This document shows, in pieces, positions 57,241 to 64,000 of a DNA stretch of 64,000 bases. Position numbers and translations under genes: made by a program. Source of the DNA: CAZCSK01 sp964501265 (lineage in GTDB: Bacteria; Actinomycetota; CADDZG01; JAHWKV01); assembly GCA_964501265.1 (NCBI GenBank), contig CAZCSK010000001.1, positions 1 through 64,000 of the forward strand. The letters are read 5' to 3'. Within the stretch, counting starts at the first letter, position 1. Every line of letters starts with the position of its first letter. The notes under the pieces are model-generated. The model made no database searches. It saw only the letters and a list, made by a program, of their open reading frames with translations, and was not told where the DNA came from.

Positions 57241-57972
57241 ATGGTTTTGGTTGACGACCTGCGGCTCGATTTCCGTATCTTGGAGGACAGGGCATCGAGC
57301 ATCAAGGAAGTCGCTTCTCGGTTCAGGATCGCGCGGGCAAAACGAACCTTCAGCGCCCTGCGGGGGGTGTCGCTAGAAGTTTCACCTTCAGAGACCCTGG
57401 GGCTGATCGGTCACAACGGCTCGGGGAAGAGCACTCTGCTCAAGTGCATCGCGGGAATCCTGCCGCCCACCAGCGGGAAGGTTCTTGTGGGCGGAACTGT
57501 TGCGAGCCTCATCGAACTGGGAGCGGGTTTTCATCCTGAGCTGACCGGAAGGGAGAACGTCATGCTAAACGGCGCGATGTTCGGGCTTACCAGAAAGCAA
57601 ATACGCACCAAGTTTGATTCAGTGGTGGCCTTCGCGGAGGTCGAGCGGGTCATTGATCAACCGATACGAGCATATTCGTCGGGCATGTACGTTCGACTGG
57701 CGTTCTCGCTCGCGATCCACGTCGAACCGAAGATTTTGCTCATCGACGAGGTACTGGCGGTGGGCGACGAGTCCTTCCAGCGCAAGTGTGTAGGGAAGGT
57801 TAAAGAGTTACGAGGAAACGGCGTGACGATCCTCTTCGTTTCTCACGATATGGGGCTCGTGAACGAAGTGTGTCAGCGCTCCATCCTACTTTCGGAGGGA
57901 ACGATCGCCGCCGATGGAGAGACTTCAGCAGTCGTCGAGAGGTATCTAGAAGCGGAGCACGCCGGAGAGTGA
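57241..57972 (+). CDS. Polysaccharide ABC exporter ATPase (Wzt type)
   Basis: This 243-residue ATPase has Walker A GHNGSGKST (near 61), the Wzt-type insertion GTVASLIELGAGFHPELTGRENV, signature YSSGMYVRL, Walker B ILLIDEVLAVGD and switch VSHDM. It ends right after the nucleotide-binding domain, without the C-terminal carbohydrate-binding domain that some Wzt proteins use to recognise a capped chain end. The export signal must therefore lie elsewhere. ATG 57241 is the start, as an in-frame TGA lies six codons upstream. It is the last gene of the operon and is convergent with the GT2 genes. Confidence 0.9.
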   Translation: MVLVDDLRLDFRILEDRASSIKEVASRFRIARAKRTFSALRGVSLEVSPSETLGLIGHNGSGKSTLLKCIAGILPPTSGKVLVGGTVASLIELGAGFHPELTGRENVMLNGAMFGLTRKQIRTKFDSVVAFAEVERVIDQPIRAYSSGMYVRLAFSLAIHVEPKILLIDEVLAVGDESFQRKCVGKVKELRGNGVTILFVSHDMGLVNEVCQRSILLSEGTIAADGETSAVVERYLEAEHAGE

Positions 57973-57978
57973 GGCTTC

Positions 57979-58884
57979 TCAGCCTCTGGTCTTTCTTCGG
58001 TAAATGCTCCAAGCTCGAGCCGGCGCGATTGCCCCGATCACAGCTTTCACCCGGAACGGAAGGAAAAGCCCGCCGTCTGCAGCCGCCCTGAGGAGGTGAC
58101 TTCGGGCCCGGTCGAATCGGCCCGCTCTCATCTCGAGCTTGCCCTTGGAAAAGCTCAGTCGTCCGCTCGCCCCCCTTCTTGACTTGCCGCTGGATATGGC
58201 TTTCTGAAGGACCGTGATCTCGTCGGACAATAGGTTAGCCCTGTCGATGGACAGGCTGCCTTCTCGCAGGCGGTAGTAAGCGAGGGGCTCATCCACGAGC
58301 CCGAATCTCTCACCTGCCAACAGGGCCCGTGTCCACAAATCCCAGTCCTCGCACGAGCCGAGGGTCTCGTCGAAACTCCCGTACTGATCGATGAGGGCCC
58401 GCCTGAAAACGGTATGGATCTGCATGAAGTTGTATTGGGTTATCCAATAGTCCTGACGGGTCGCCTTGAACCTCCACCGCGGCGGCAGCTGTCGGTATAT
58501 GCGCTCGTTGGTGTACCGGGTCTGACGAATCAAATAGGAGTCGCTAGTGACCCCGAGCATCTGAGATTGCCCTTCAAGATAGCCGACAAGACGGTCGAGG
58601 TGGTTCGGTGTCCATACATCGTCTGAATCCAGAAGGGCGATCAGATCGCCCGATGCCGCTTCGATGGCGGCGTTGCGAGCCGCGGCGAGCCCCTTGTTCT
58701 CTTGCTCGATGTAAAGGATTTCATTGAAGAACGGCGCTATAGCCTGTGCGGTGTGGTCGGTCGATCCATCGTTTACAACCACAATCTCGAAGTCCTTGTA
58801 GGTCTGCGATCGTGCGGACGCCAGAGCCTCCGCCACAAACGACTCCACGTTGTAGGCGGGCACAATGACCGAGACTCTGGGCAT
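57979..58884 (-). CDS. Family 2 glycosyltransferase
   Basis: This 301-residue GT-A enzyme has RVSVIVPAYNVESFVAEALASA, VVVNDGSTDHT, IALLDSDDVWTPNHLDRL (DxD) and CEDWDLWTRALLAGERFG in the acceptor part, then a basic tail. It starts at ATG 58884, three bases after the stop of the similar gene at 58888. Sequence likeness to that gene in both halves suggests they arose by duplication and act in successive steps of the same glycan. Confidence 0.88.
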   Translation of the reverse strand: MPRVSVIVPAYNVESFVAEALASARSQTYKDFEIVVVNDGSTDHTAQAIAPFFNEILYIEQENKGLAAARNAAIEAASGDLIALLDSDDVWTPNHLDRLVGYLEGQSQMLGVTSDSYLIRQTRYTNERIYRQLPPRWRFKATRQDYWITQYNFMQIHTVFRRALIDQYGSFDETLGSCEDWDLWTRALLAGERFGLVDEPLAYYRLREGSLSIDRANLLSDEITVLQKAISSGKSRRGASGRLSFSKGKLEMRAGRFDRARSHLLRAAADGGLFLPFRVKAVIGAIAPARAWSIYRRKTRG

Positions 58885-58887
58885 GGC

Positions 58888-59778
58888 TCATCCCCTCCGC
58901 AGGTGCGCAGCAAGCCCTGGCGCCGCCGCGCCGAGGGCAGCCCTGGCCCGGTAGCGTGCAGGCAGACCTGCTCCCGTTAGCGCGGAGGCAAAGAACGCTG
59001 CCGCGCGCTTGGAGTCGTTCGCTAGCAATGCCTCCTTCGCCCTTGCGTAATTCAACCGGGCTTGTGTCCCGACGGGCGAGGCCGAATGTGCGACCGCTTT
59101 CTCAAGGAGGCGGACCTCGTCTGCGGCCAGCTGTCGCTCGTGGCCGGTCAGGCTGCCCAGTCGCATCCGGTAGTGACCAAGGGGTTCGGGGATCAATGCT
59201 GCGGTGGCATTTCCAAGAAGGGCTCGCATCCAAAAATCCCAATCCTCGAAGGTCCTTAGCTCCTCGTCGAATCCTCCATGCTTTTCGAGCAACTCCGCGC
59301 CACAAATCGCGAACCCGAGAATGAAGTTGTACTGCACGATCCATCGGGCCTGGTCCTGATCACGAAACCTCAGGCTGCGCGACCTCTTCCCATAGTAGGT
59401 GTTCCCAGTAGGGTGCCCCGTCTCGTCTATCAACCTGGCGTCGAATACCACCACATCCGCCGTCTTCGAAGCCGCAAGGCGCTCTAACCCTCGCTCGATC
59501 AGGTCGGGCTGCCAACGATCGTCTCCATCGAGAAAGGCGATGAACCTGCCACTCGCTTGCCGGATTCCGGCATTCTTGGCTGCGGCGAGGCCCCTGTTCT
59601 CCTGATCGATCCTGTGGATAGGAAGGCTTTCGAGAACCTGAAGCGTCCCGTCGGTCGAGCCGTCGTTCACGACGATGACTTCGATGTCCTCAAAGGTCTG
59701 CTCTAGGGCTGACCTCACGGCCTCCTCGATGAAAGCCACGACGTTGTACGCCGGGATGATCACCGACACTCTCGCCAT
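58888..59778 (-). CDS. Family 2 glycosyltransferase
   Basis: This 296-residue GT-A enzyme has RVSVIIPAYNVVAFIEEAVRSAL, VIVVNDGSTDGT, IAFLDGDDRWQPDLIERGL and TFEDWDFWMRALLGNATA. It is a paralogue of the gene at 57979-58884, with the same length and domain order. It starts at ATG 59778, one base after the stop of the GT2 gene at 59780. The three minus-strand GT2 genes form one operon. Confidence 0.88.
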   Translation of the reverse strand: MARVSVIIPAYNVVAFIEEAVRSALEQTFEDIEVIVVNDGSTDGTLQVLESLPIHRIDQENRGLAAAKNAGIRQASGRFIAFLDGDDRWQPDLIERGLERLAASKTADVVVFDARLIDETGHPTGNTYYGKRSRSLRFRDQDQARWIVQYNFILGFAICGAELLEKHGGFDEELRTFEDWDFWMRALLGNATAALIPEPLGHYRMRLGSLTGHERQLAADEVRLLEKAVAHSASPVGTQARLNYARAKEALLANDSKRAAAFFASALTGAGLPARYRARAALGAAAPGLAAHLRRG

Positions 59779-59779
59779 G

Positions 59780-60799
59780 TTAGCCTCCTGTCCACCGGCC
59801 GAGCGTCCCCTTCAAGAGGCGCATAGCCCTGGCTGCTGTGAGACCTACGGTCACATCCGGCGCGAACACCTGAGCGTCGGACACGCGGCGCTTGCTCTGG
59901 CGGCGTTGTCGTTGCGCGCGCATCTCTGGCAGGTGGGCCAGTGGCCAGACAATCGCTTTTGCGATAGCGACCGCGATCTGTGCCTGCCCCCTCAACGCGA
60001 AAGTGAGAATTGTCCCGAGACATCCGATCAGATGCAGGGGCAGCATGAAGACAAGCGAGGCAGGGGAAGGATTGGCGATCACACTTCTTAGCCGGTTTCG
60101 GAAAGAAAGATGGTAGATCCGCTCAGGGGCGAGTATGCGACGAGTTGTGAATCCGCCCACGTGCCTTACCTCTACGTTTGGATCAACGAATACTCGATGA
60201 CCGTTCATCCGCGCACGCCAGCACAGGTCGGTTTCTTCGAAGTAAGCAAAGTATGAATCGTCAAAACCCCCGAGTTCTTCGAACACCTTCCGTTCGACCA
60301 GCATGCAGGCCCCTTTTATCGAAAATAGCGGCCTCGATCCTTGTGGTCGATCGGTCAGATGCCACATGAAGCCCGATCGAGTGAATAGGTCGCCGGCGGA
60401 GTCGGGCATCCCTTCTTGGTCGAGGATCATCGGCTGGATAATCGCCGCCCCAAGGGATTGTGCCGACTCGGTGAGCTTGCGGATTGCCCCAACCGACAGC
60501 TCCGCATCGCTGTTCAGGAAAAGAATCCAGTCGCGGTTTGATTCGCGCGCACCCTGGTTGCACGCAGGAGCGAACCCCCGGTTTGCTTCGTTTCTAATGA
60601 CTCTCGTGGCGGGAACTATCGCTGCAGCCTCCTCCACCGAGCCATCGGTCGACCCGTTGTCTACGATTATTAGCTCGACCCCATCCTGCCCTTGGTCGGC
60701 AACCGAGCGGACACAGCGCTTCAGCGCTTCGCCCCCATCAATGGTTGGAACTATCACCGAAACCGAGCCGCTCAACTGCGGGACTCCCGGCTCACCCAA
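59780..60799 (-). CDS. Family 2 glycosyltransferase, rhamnosyltransferase-like
   Basis: This 339-residue enzyme has SVSVIVPTIDGGEALKRCV, LIIVDNGSTDGSVEEAA, RNEANRGFAPACNQGA, LFLNSDAEL, KGACMLVERKVFEELGGFDDSYFAYFEETDLCWRAR and VRHVGG. These are hallmarks of the WbbL/rhamnosyl- and galactofuranosyltransferase group of GT2. A hydrophobic segment follows near 255-275. The start appears to be TTG 60799. The nearby GDP-rhamnose genes would provide a donor, but WbbL-type enzymes usually use dTDP-rhamnose, so the donor is open. Confidence 0.85.
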   Translation of the reverse strand: MGEPGVPQLSGSVSVIVPTIDGGEALKRCVRSVADQGQDGVELIIVDNGSTDGSVEEAAAIVPATRVIRNEANRGFAPACNQGARESNRDWILFLNSDAELSVGAIRKLTESAQSLGAAIIQPMILDQEGMPDSAGDLFTRSGFMWHLTDRPQGSRPLFSIKGACMLVERKVFEELGGFDDSYFAYFEETDLCWRARMNGHRVFVDPNVEVRHVGGFTTRRILAPERIYHLSFRNRLRSVIANPSPASLVFMLPLHLIGCLGTILTFALRGQAQIAVAIAKAIVWPLAHLPEMRAQRQRRQSKRRVSDAQVFAPDVTVGLTAARAMRLLKGTLGRWTGG

Positions 60800-60923
60800 C
60801 GCGGCGATACCCCAGCAGACGTTTTGGCTGAGGTAGTTTGTGAGGGATGGATGCTGTCTGGGCTGAGGAAAGGGTACATGAGGTTGATCTCATCCTACTC
60901 ACGCCACGTCGCCAAGTGCGACA

Positions 60924-62021
60924 ATGACCCGGCGCGTTCTGCATGTTTTCAAAGACTATTTTCCTCCGACACATGGAGGGATCGAGCACCACGTCAATGA
61001 TCTGGTGCACTCCCTCAATGGTTATCGGTTCGCCGTGCTTACCTCATCGCGCTCTCGGCACAAGACGATCGACAACGACGATGGGGTGAGAGTGATTCGC
61101 GCGCCCGAGCTTGCTCGGCCTGTCTCCACAGCGATCACACCGTCTTGGTCCAAGTTTCTCAAACACTCGGGTGCTGACCTTCTGCACTTCCACATGCCGA
61201 ACCCTTTCGGCGAGTTGATGCTTCTGATGTCTAGGGCCGATTCCCCCATGATCGCCAGCTATCACGCGGATATCGTCGGTCGGAAGACTCTTCTTCCATT
61301 TTTCCGGCCATTTCAACAAATGTTCCTCAAGAAGGCCAGGGCGATCGTGGTCGGCTCTCCCCTGCTTCGCGACAGCGCAGAGTCATTGACCAATTACCGC
61401 GAGAAGTGCGTCGTCATCCCTTATGGCGTCGAGCCCGGAGAGTGGGTAGACCGACCGCCAGCCGCCGACAAACTGAGGGAGAAGTACCCTGGGCCACTTC
61501 TGGTCTTCCTGGGAAGGGTCGCATACTACAAAGGCATCGAAATACTGATTAGCGCGATGCGATCGGTGGAGGCGACCTGCCTGGTAGTGGGCGACGGACC
61601 ATTGCGCGATGAAATGAATAGGCGAGTCGCCGAGCTGGGCCTTAGTCACAAGGTGGTCTTGGTAGGGGAGATCGACGACGGCGAAAGAGCAGCCTACTTC
61701 CACGCTGCGGATGGGTTCCTCCTGCCCTCCACGTCGCGGGCGGAGTCATTCGGTATATCCATGCTCCAGGCAATGGCCTGCGGAACTCCCGCCATCTCCA
61801 CTGAGCTAGGGACCGGCACCTCTTGGGTTAACAAGAACCTAGAGACTGGGATCGTGGTTGAGCCCAACGACCCAGCTGCCCTTGCGGGAGCTATCGAGGT
61901 GCTCCTAGGAGATGACGCTCGTCGTGAGGCCATGGGTTACGCCGCCGCAGAGCGCGTGAGGACCAGCTTCACTCGTTTCCAAATGCTGGAGTCAATCTCT
62001 TCGCTCTACGCATCGATTTAG
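60924..62021 (+). CDS. Family 4 glycosyltransferase
   Basis: This 365-residue GT-B enzyme has an N-terminal domain with RVLHVFKDYFPPTHGGIEHHV, then a donor-binding domain with LVFLGRVAYYKGIEILISAM, CLVVGDGPLRDEM, VVLVGEIDDGERAAYFHAADGFLLPST and ESFGISMLQAMACGTPAIST. It starts at ATG 60924, divergent from the GT2 gene across 124 bases in which I see no clear promoter. It is convergent with the dehydrogenase gene, with one base between the stops. Confidence 0.88.
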   Translation: MTRRVLHVFKDYFPPTHGGIEHHVNDLVHSLNGYRFAVLTSSRSRHKTIDNDDGVRVIRAPELARPVSTAITPSWSKFLKHSGADLLHFHMPNPFGELMLLMSRADSPMIASYHADIVGRKTLLPFFRPFQQMFLKKARAIVVGSPLLRDSAESLTNYREKCVVIPYGVEPGEWVDRPPAADKLREKYPGPLLVFLGRVAYYKGIEILISAMRSVEATCLVVGDGPLRDEMNRRVAELGLSHKVVLVGEIDDGERAAYFHAADGFLLPSTSRAESFGISMLQAMACGTPAISTELGTGTSWVNKNLETGIVVEPNDPAALAGAIEVLLGDDARREAMGYAAAERVRTSFTRFQMLESISSLYASI

Positions 62022-62022
62022 T

Positions 62023-63321
62023 TCAGAGCCTGACAACATTGGGCCCGGCGTCGAGGCCGAGCGAGTTGCGCGTGTCGAAGATGAGCGGCGCCTCCCGCAG
62101 AATTAGCGAGTAGTCCACATCGGGTTGCGGCGTGACGATGACAACGATGTCGTAGGAGTTGAGGCTATCGGCATCGAGCGGAACCGATGAGAGCAAATCT
62201 CCCGCAATGTCCACGGAGGAAACAAACGGGTCGTGGTAGTGGACGATCGAACCCTTGTCGCGCAGCTGCTGTATGACCTTGAGGCTTGGCGATTCCCGGG
62301 GATCTTCGATACCAGGTTTGTAGGCAACGCCGATGATGAGGACGCGGGCATCGCGCAGAGCTTTCCCTCGATCGTTCAGCAATTCCGCGATCCGTCCGAC
62401 AACGAATTTCGGCATCGCCTGATTTAGCTCGTCGGCTAGTCCGACGAACCTAAAGGCGTGGCCCAAGCTTTGCTTTACCTTCCACGACAGATAGGACGGA
62501 TCTATGCCTACGCAGTGGCCGCCGACTCCGGGTCCAGGATAGAAAGGCATGAACCCAAAAGGCTTGCTGGAGGCGGCGTCGATCACCTCCCAGATGTTGA
62601 TCTTCATGTCGTGCGCGTAGATGGCCAATTCGTTCACCAGGGCGATATTGATGTTGCGAAACGTGTTCTCGAGTAGCTTCGCCAGCTCCGCCTCGCGGGG
62701 GCCGGAAACGGTTACGACGCGATCGACCACAGCTGCGTAGAGCGCCGCTGTCAGCTCCGTGCATTTCGGGGTGACTCCCCCGACGACCTTTGGAATATCC
62801 CGGAACGAATACTTTTCATTCCCGGGGTCGATCCGCTCGGGTGAAAAGGCCAGATAGAAGTCTTCGCCAGCCACACGGCCCCCCACTGCAAGTAGAGGCA
62901 ACAGGACCTCTTCGGTGGTTCCGGGATAGCTCGTAGATTCCAAAACAACCAGGCATCCCGGCGGGAGAATTGCCGCCGTAGCCCGCCCGGCAGCTTCGAT
63001 CGCTTCGAGGTCAGGCTGCTGGTCCTTTAGTGGAGTGGGGACGCATATCAGGATGGCGTCGGCGTCGGAGAGGATGTCGTACGCCGTGGAGACCTCGAGT
63101 CTTCCGTCCGCCCGATGCCTGCCGATGACCTCAGCCGGGATGTCTGAGAGATAGCTCCCTCCATCGCCAAGGATCCGAACGCGCTCCGAGTTAATGTCGA
63201 CCCCGCGAACCCTAAATCCCGCCTCGGCAAAGGCCAGAGCCCCCGGCAGCCCGGCATAACCGAGCCCAACGACGCCGATGATGGCGCTGCGATCTTCAAA
63301 CTTCTGGCGTAAAACCTGCAA
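62023..63321 (-). CDS. UDP-N-acetylhexosamine 6-dehydrogenase (WbpA/WecC-like)
   Basis: This 432-residue dehydrogenase has GVVGLGYAGLPGALAFAEAG, CVPTPLKDQQPDL, SPERIDPGN, the active-site GPGVGGHCVGIDPSYLSWK with its catalytic Cys, and GVAYKPGIEDPRESPS in the C-terminal domain. The HCVGIDP form separates it from UDP-glucose dehydrogenases (FCFPKD at 4364-5671) and marks the UDP-GlcNAc/ManNAc dehydrogenase group. It supplies a HexNAc uronic acid for the glycan. The start is TTG 63321. Confidence 0.9.
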   Translation of the reverse strand: MQVLRQKFEDRSAIIGVVGLGYAGLPGALAFAEAGFRVRGVDINSERVRILGDGGSYLSDIPAEVIGRHRADGRLEVSTAYDILSDADAILICVPTPLKDQQPDLEAIEAAGRATAAILPPGCLVVLESTSYPGTTEEVLLPLLAVGGRVAGEDFYLAFSPERIDPGNEKYSFRDIPKVVGGVTPKCTELTAALYAAVVDRVVTVSGPREAELAKLLENTFRNINIALVNELAIYAHDMKINIWEVIDAASSKPFGFMPFYPGPGVGGHCVGIDPSYLSWKVKQSLGHAFRFVGLADELNQAMPKFVVGRIAELLNDRGKALRDARVLIIGVAYKPGIEDPRESPSLKVIQQLRDKGSIVHYHDPFVSSVDIAGDLLSSVPLDADSLNSYDIVVIVTPQPDVDYSLILREAPLIFDTRNSLGLDAGPNVVRL

Positions 63322-63477
63322 TGTCGCCTCCCTTGAGCCGAGCCTAACAGGACTCCAAGAACGTCACGCGACTCCGTGTTCTCACTGCACCGCCTACAGC
63401 GCGCACCCCCCACGGGCGGCCGGGCACGATGCGCCAAGTTACTTGCGGGAACAAACCATAAGTGCTATACAGTAAGT

Positions 63478-63960
63478 ATGAATCAGGTACAGATACAGAT
63501 CACGATCGCACAGCACGACTTCGCCCTTGATGCGGAGGAAGTCGAACGGCAACTTCGCGATGTCATGGCTGAAGCGTTGGGGGACCACTATGTGGTCGTA
63601 GGCGGCAGGCGTTTTCCGCCGAAGCAGGTCATCAGCCTGATGACGGGTCTTGACCGCGCGGACTTCAACACGCATCAGGCACGTCGCATCTTGAGCAGGC
63701 TCGGCTTCACGGTGGGGCGACGGAGCAGCGAGCCCTCGCTTCACCTTCCGGACCGCCCTGGCCCACACGGCGGTCTTGAGGCCGATCTACTCCGTCCTTT
63801 CGTTGGGCAATGGGTCGCCCAACGAGGACTCGAAGTTCTGGTTGCTGCCGATACACCACAACCCGTCTTGATGTGGCTCGAGCGCAACAACCAACAGGCC
63901 GATGGGATGTTTCGGGTTCCGGCCGAGGAAACGGATGCGACCGGTTTGGCCCCTTCATGA
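63478..63960 (+). CDS. Hypothetical protein with VVGGRRFPPKQ motif
   Basis: This 160-residue protein starts at ATG 63478. The N-terminal ~75 residues form a compact domain with a beta strand (VQIQITI), a helix and the segment YVVVGGRRFPPKQVISLMTG, LDRADFNTHQARRILSRLGF. I recall similar small domains in proteins linked to restriction-type genes, but I cannot name the family. The C-terminal half is Pro/Gly-rich and less ordered. It overlaps the next gene by ATGA, so it is part of an operon that leaves the window. The region 63322-63477 before it has a CTATACAGTA stretch 10-20 bases upstream that may hold a -10 box. Confidence 0.6.
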   Translation: MNQVQIQITIAQHDFALDAEEVERQLRDVMAEALGDHYVVVGGRRFPPKQVISLMTGLDRADFNTHQARRILSRLGFTVGRRSSEPSLHLPDRPGPHGGLEADLLRPFVGQWVAQRGLEVLVAADTPQPVLMWLERNNQQADGMFRVPAEETDATGLAPS

Positions 63961-64000
63961 GATTTGCGTTCAAAGAACTTCCGGGGATAACGAAAGACTA
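63957..64000 (+). CDS. Start of an unidentified gene (cut by window end)
   Basis: An ATG at 63957 overlaps the preceding stop (ATGA) and opens MRFAFKELPGITKD before the window ends. The overlap strongly suggests a real coupled gene. Too little is visible to identify it. Confidence 0.5.
   Translation, partial: MRFAFKELPGITKD

Noticed and set aside
56425..57972. ABC exporter as an antibiotic or multidrug system
   Set aside because: Permease N-terminus and ATPase insertion match polysaccharide/teichoic acid exporters, and all neighbours are glycan genes.

Overview
The window looks like chromosomal DNA of a high-GC Gram-positive bacterium, most likely an uncultured member of the Actinomycetota. 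The support is GC-rich coding with frequent GTG/TTG starts, several genes whose -10-like box sits only 6-10 nt before the start codon (leaderless style), FCD-type GntR and TetR regulators, Sec and lipoprotein signals, and the triple LTPARILDTR-type C-terminal repeat, which is common in actinobacterial exported proteins. I cannot place it more precisely. No rRNA, tRNA, CRISPR array or transposase was seen.

Layout. (1) 120-12540: nucleotide-sugar and surface-glycan precursor genes. These are an SDR epimerase, GDP-mannose 4,6-dehydratase, a GDP-6-deoxymannose reductase-like enzyme, a small DMT transporter, UDP-glucuronate decarboxylase, UDP-glucose dehydrogenase, GDP-L-fucose synthase, an O-antigen-ligase/TPR protein, a WecA-like phosphosugar transferase and another SDR epimerase. 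A fatty-acid desaturase-TetR pair under a double-palindrome promoter lies among them. (2) 12575-31351: six of the eight copies of a ~550-residue exported, ten-cysteine protein resembling type 1 periplasmic solute-binding proteins. Between them are a ChrB_N/MFS divergent pair, a YkvA-like gene, a giant RTX/RILDTR surface protein, and PP2C, NUDIX and Uma2 genes. (3) 31458-33370: an ABC exporter preceded by a tiny coupled ORF. (4) 33439-50823: a compact co-directional run of twelve genes: GntR regulator, MoxR ATPase, DUF58, transglutaminase-like membrane protein, lipoprotein, LivH-LivM fusion permease, MFS-LivF-LivG fusion, degenerate cupredoxin lipoprotein, two more lipoproteins, then paralogues 7 and 8 of the binding-protein family. 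(5) 50967-63321: a surface polysaccharide cluster (methyltransferases, GT2/GT4/CgeB-like glycosyltransferases, Wzm/Wzt-type ABC exporter, UDP-HexNAc dehydrogenase). (6) 63478-64000: an unknown gene and the start of another.

How it may work together. Regions 1 and 5 supply activated sugars, assemble them and export the glycan. The run in region 4 is the most novel part. It encodes what looks like a complete branched-chain-amino-acid-type (HAAT) ABC importer in an unusual form: both permeases are one polypeptide, and both ATPases are one polypeptide fused behind a full MFS transporter. It comes with an envelope MoxR/DUF58/transglutaminase-like module, four lipoproteins and two membrane-anchored binding-protein-like subunits. 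Six further copies of that subunit lie within 38 kb, so the core may be served by a set of interchangeable receptors. The transglutaminase-like and cupredoxin domains both appear to have lost their catalytic or metal-binding residues, which points to structural roles.

Two short gene remnants record past rearrangement in this family. One is a 57-bp piece of a ninth paralogue after paralogue 2. The other is a 60-bp piece of the SDR epimerase gene after paralogue 8. Substrate and function of the system cannot be read from sequence alone.
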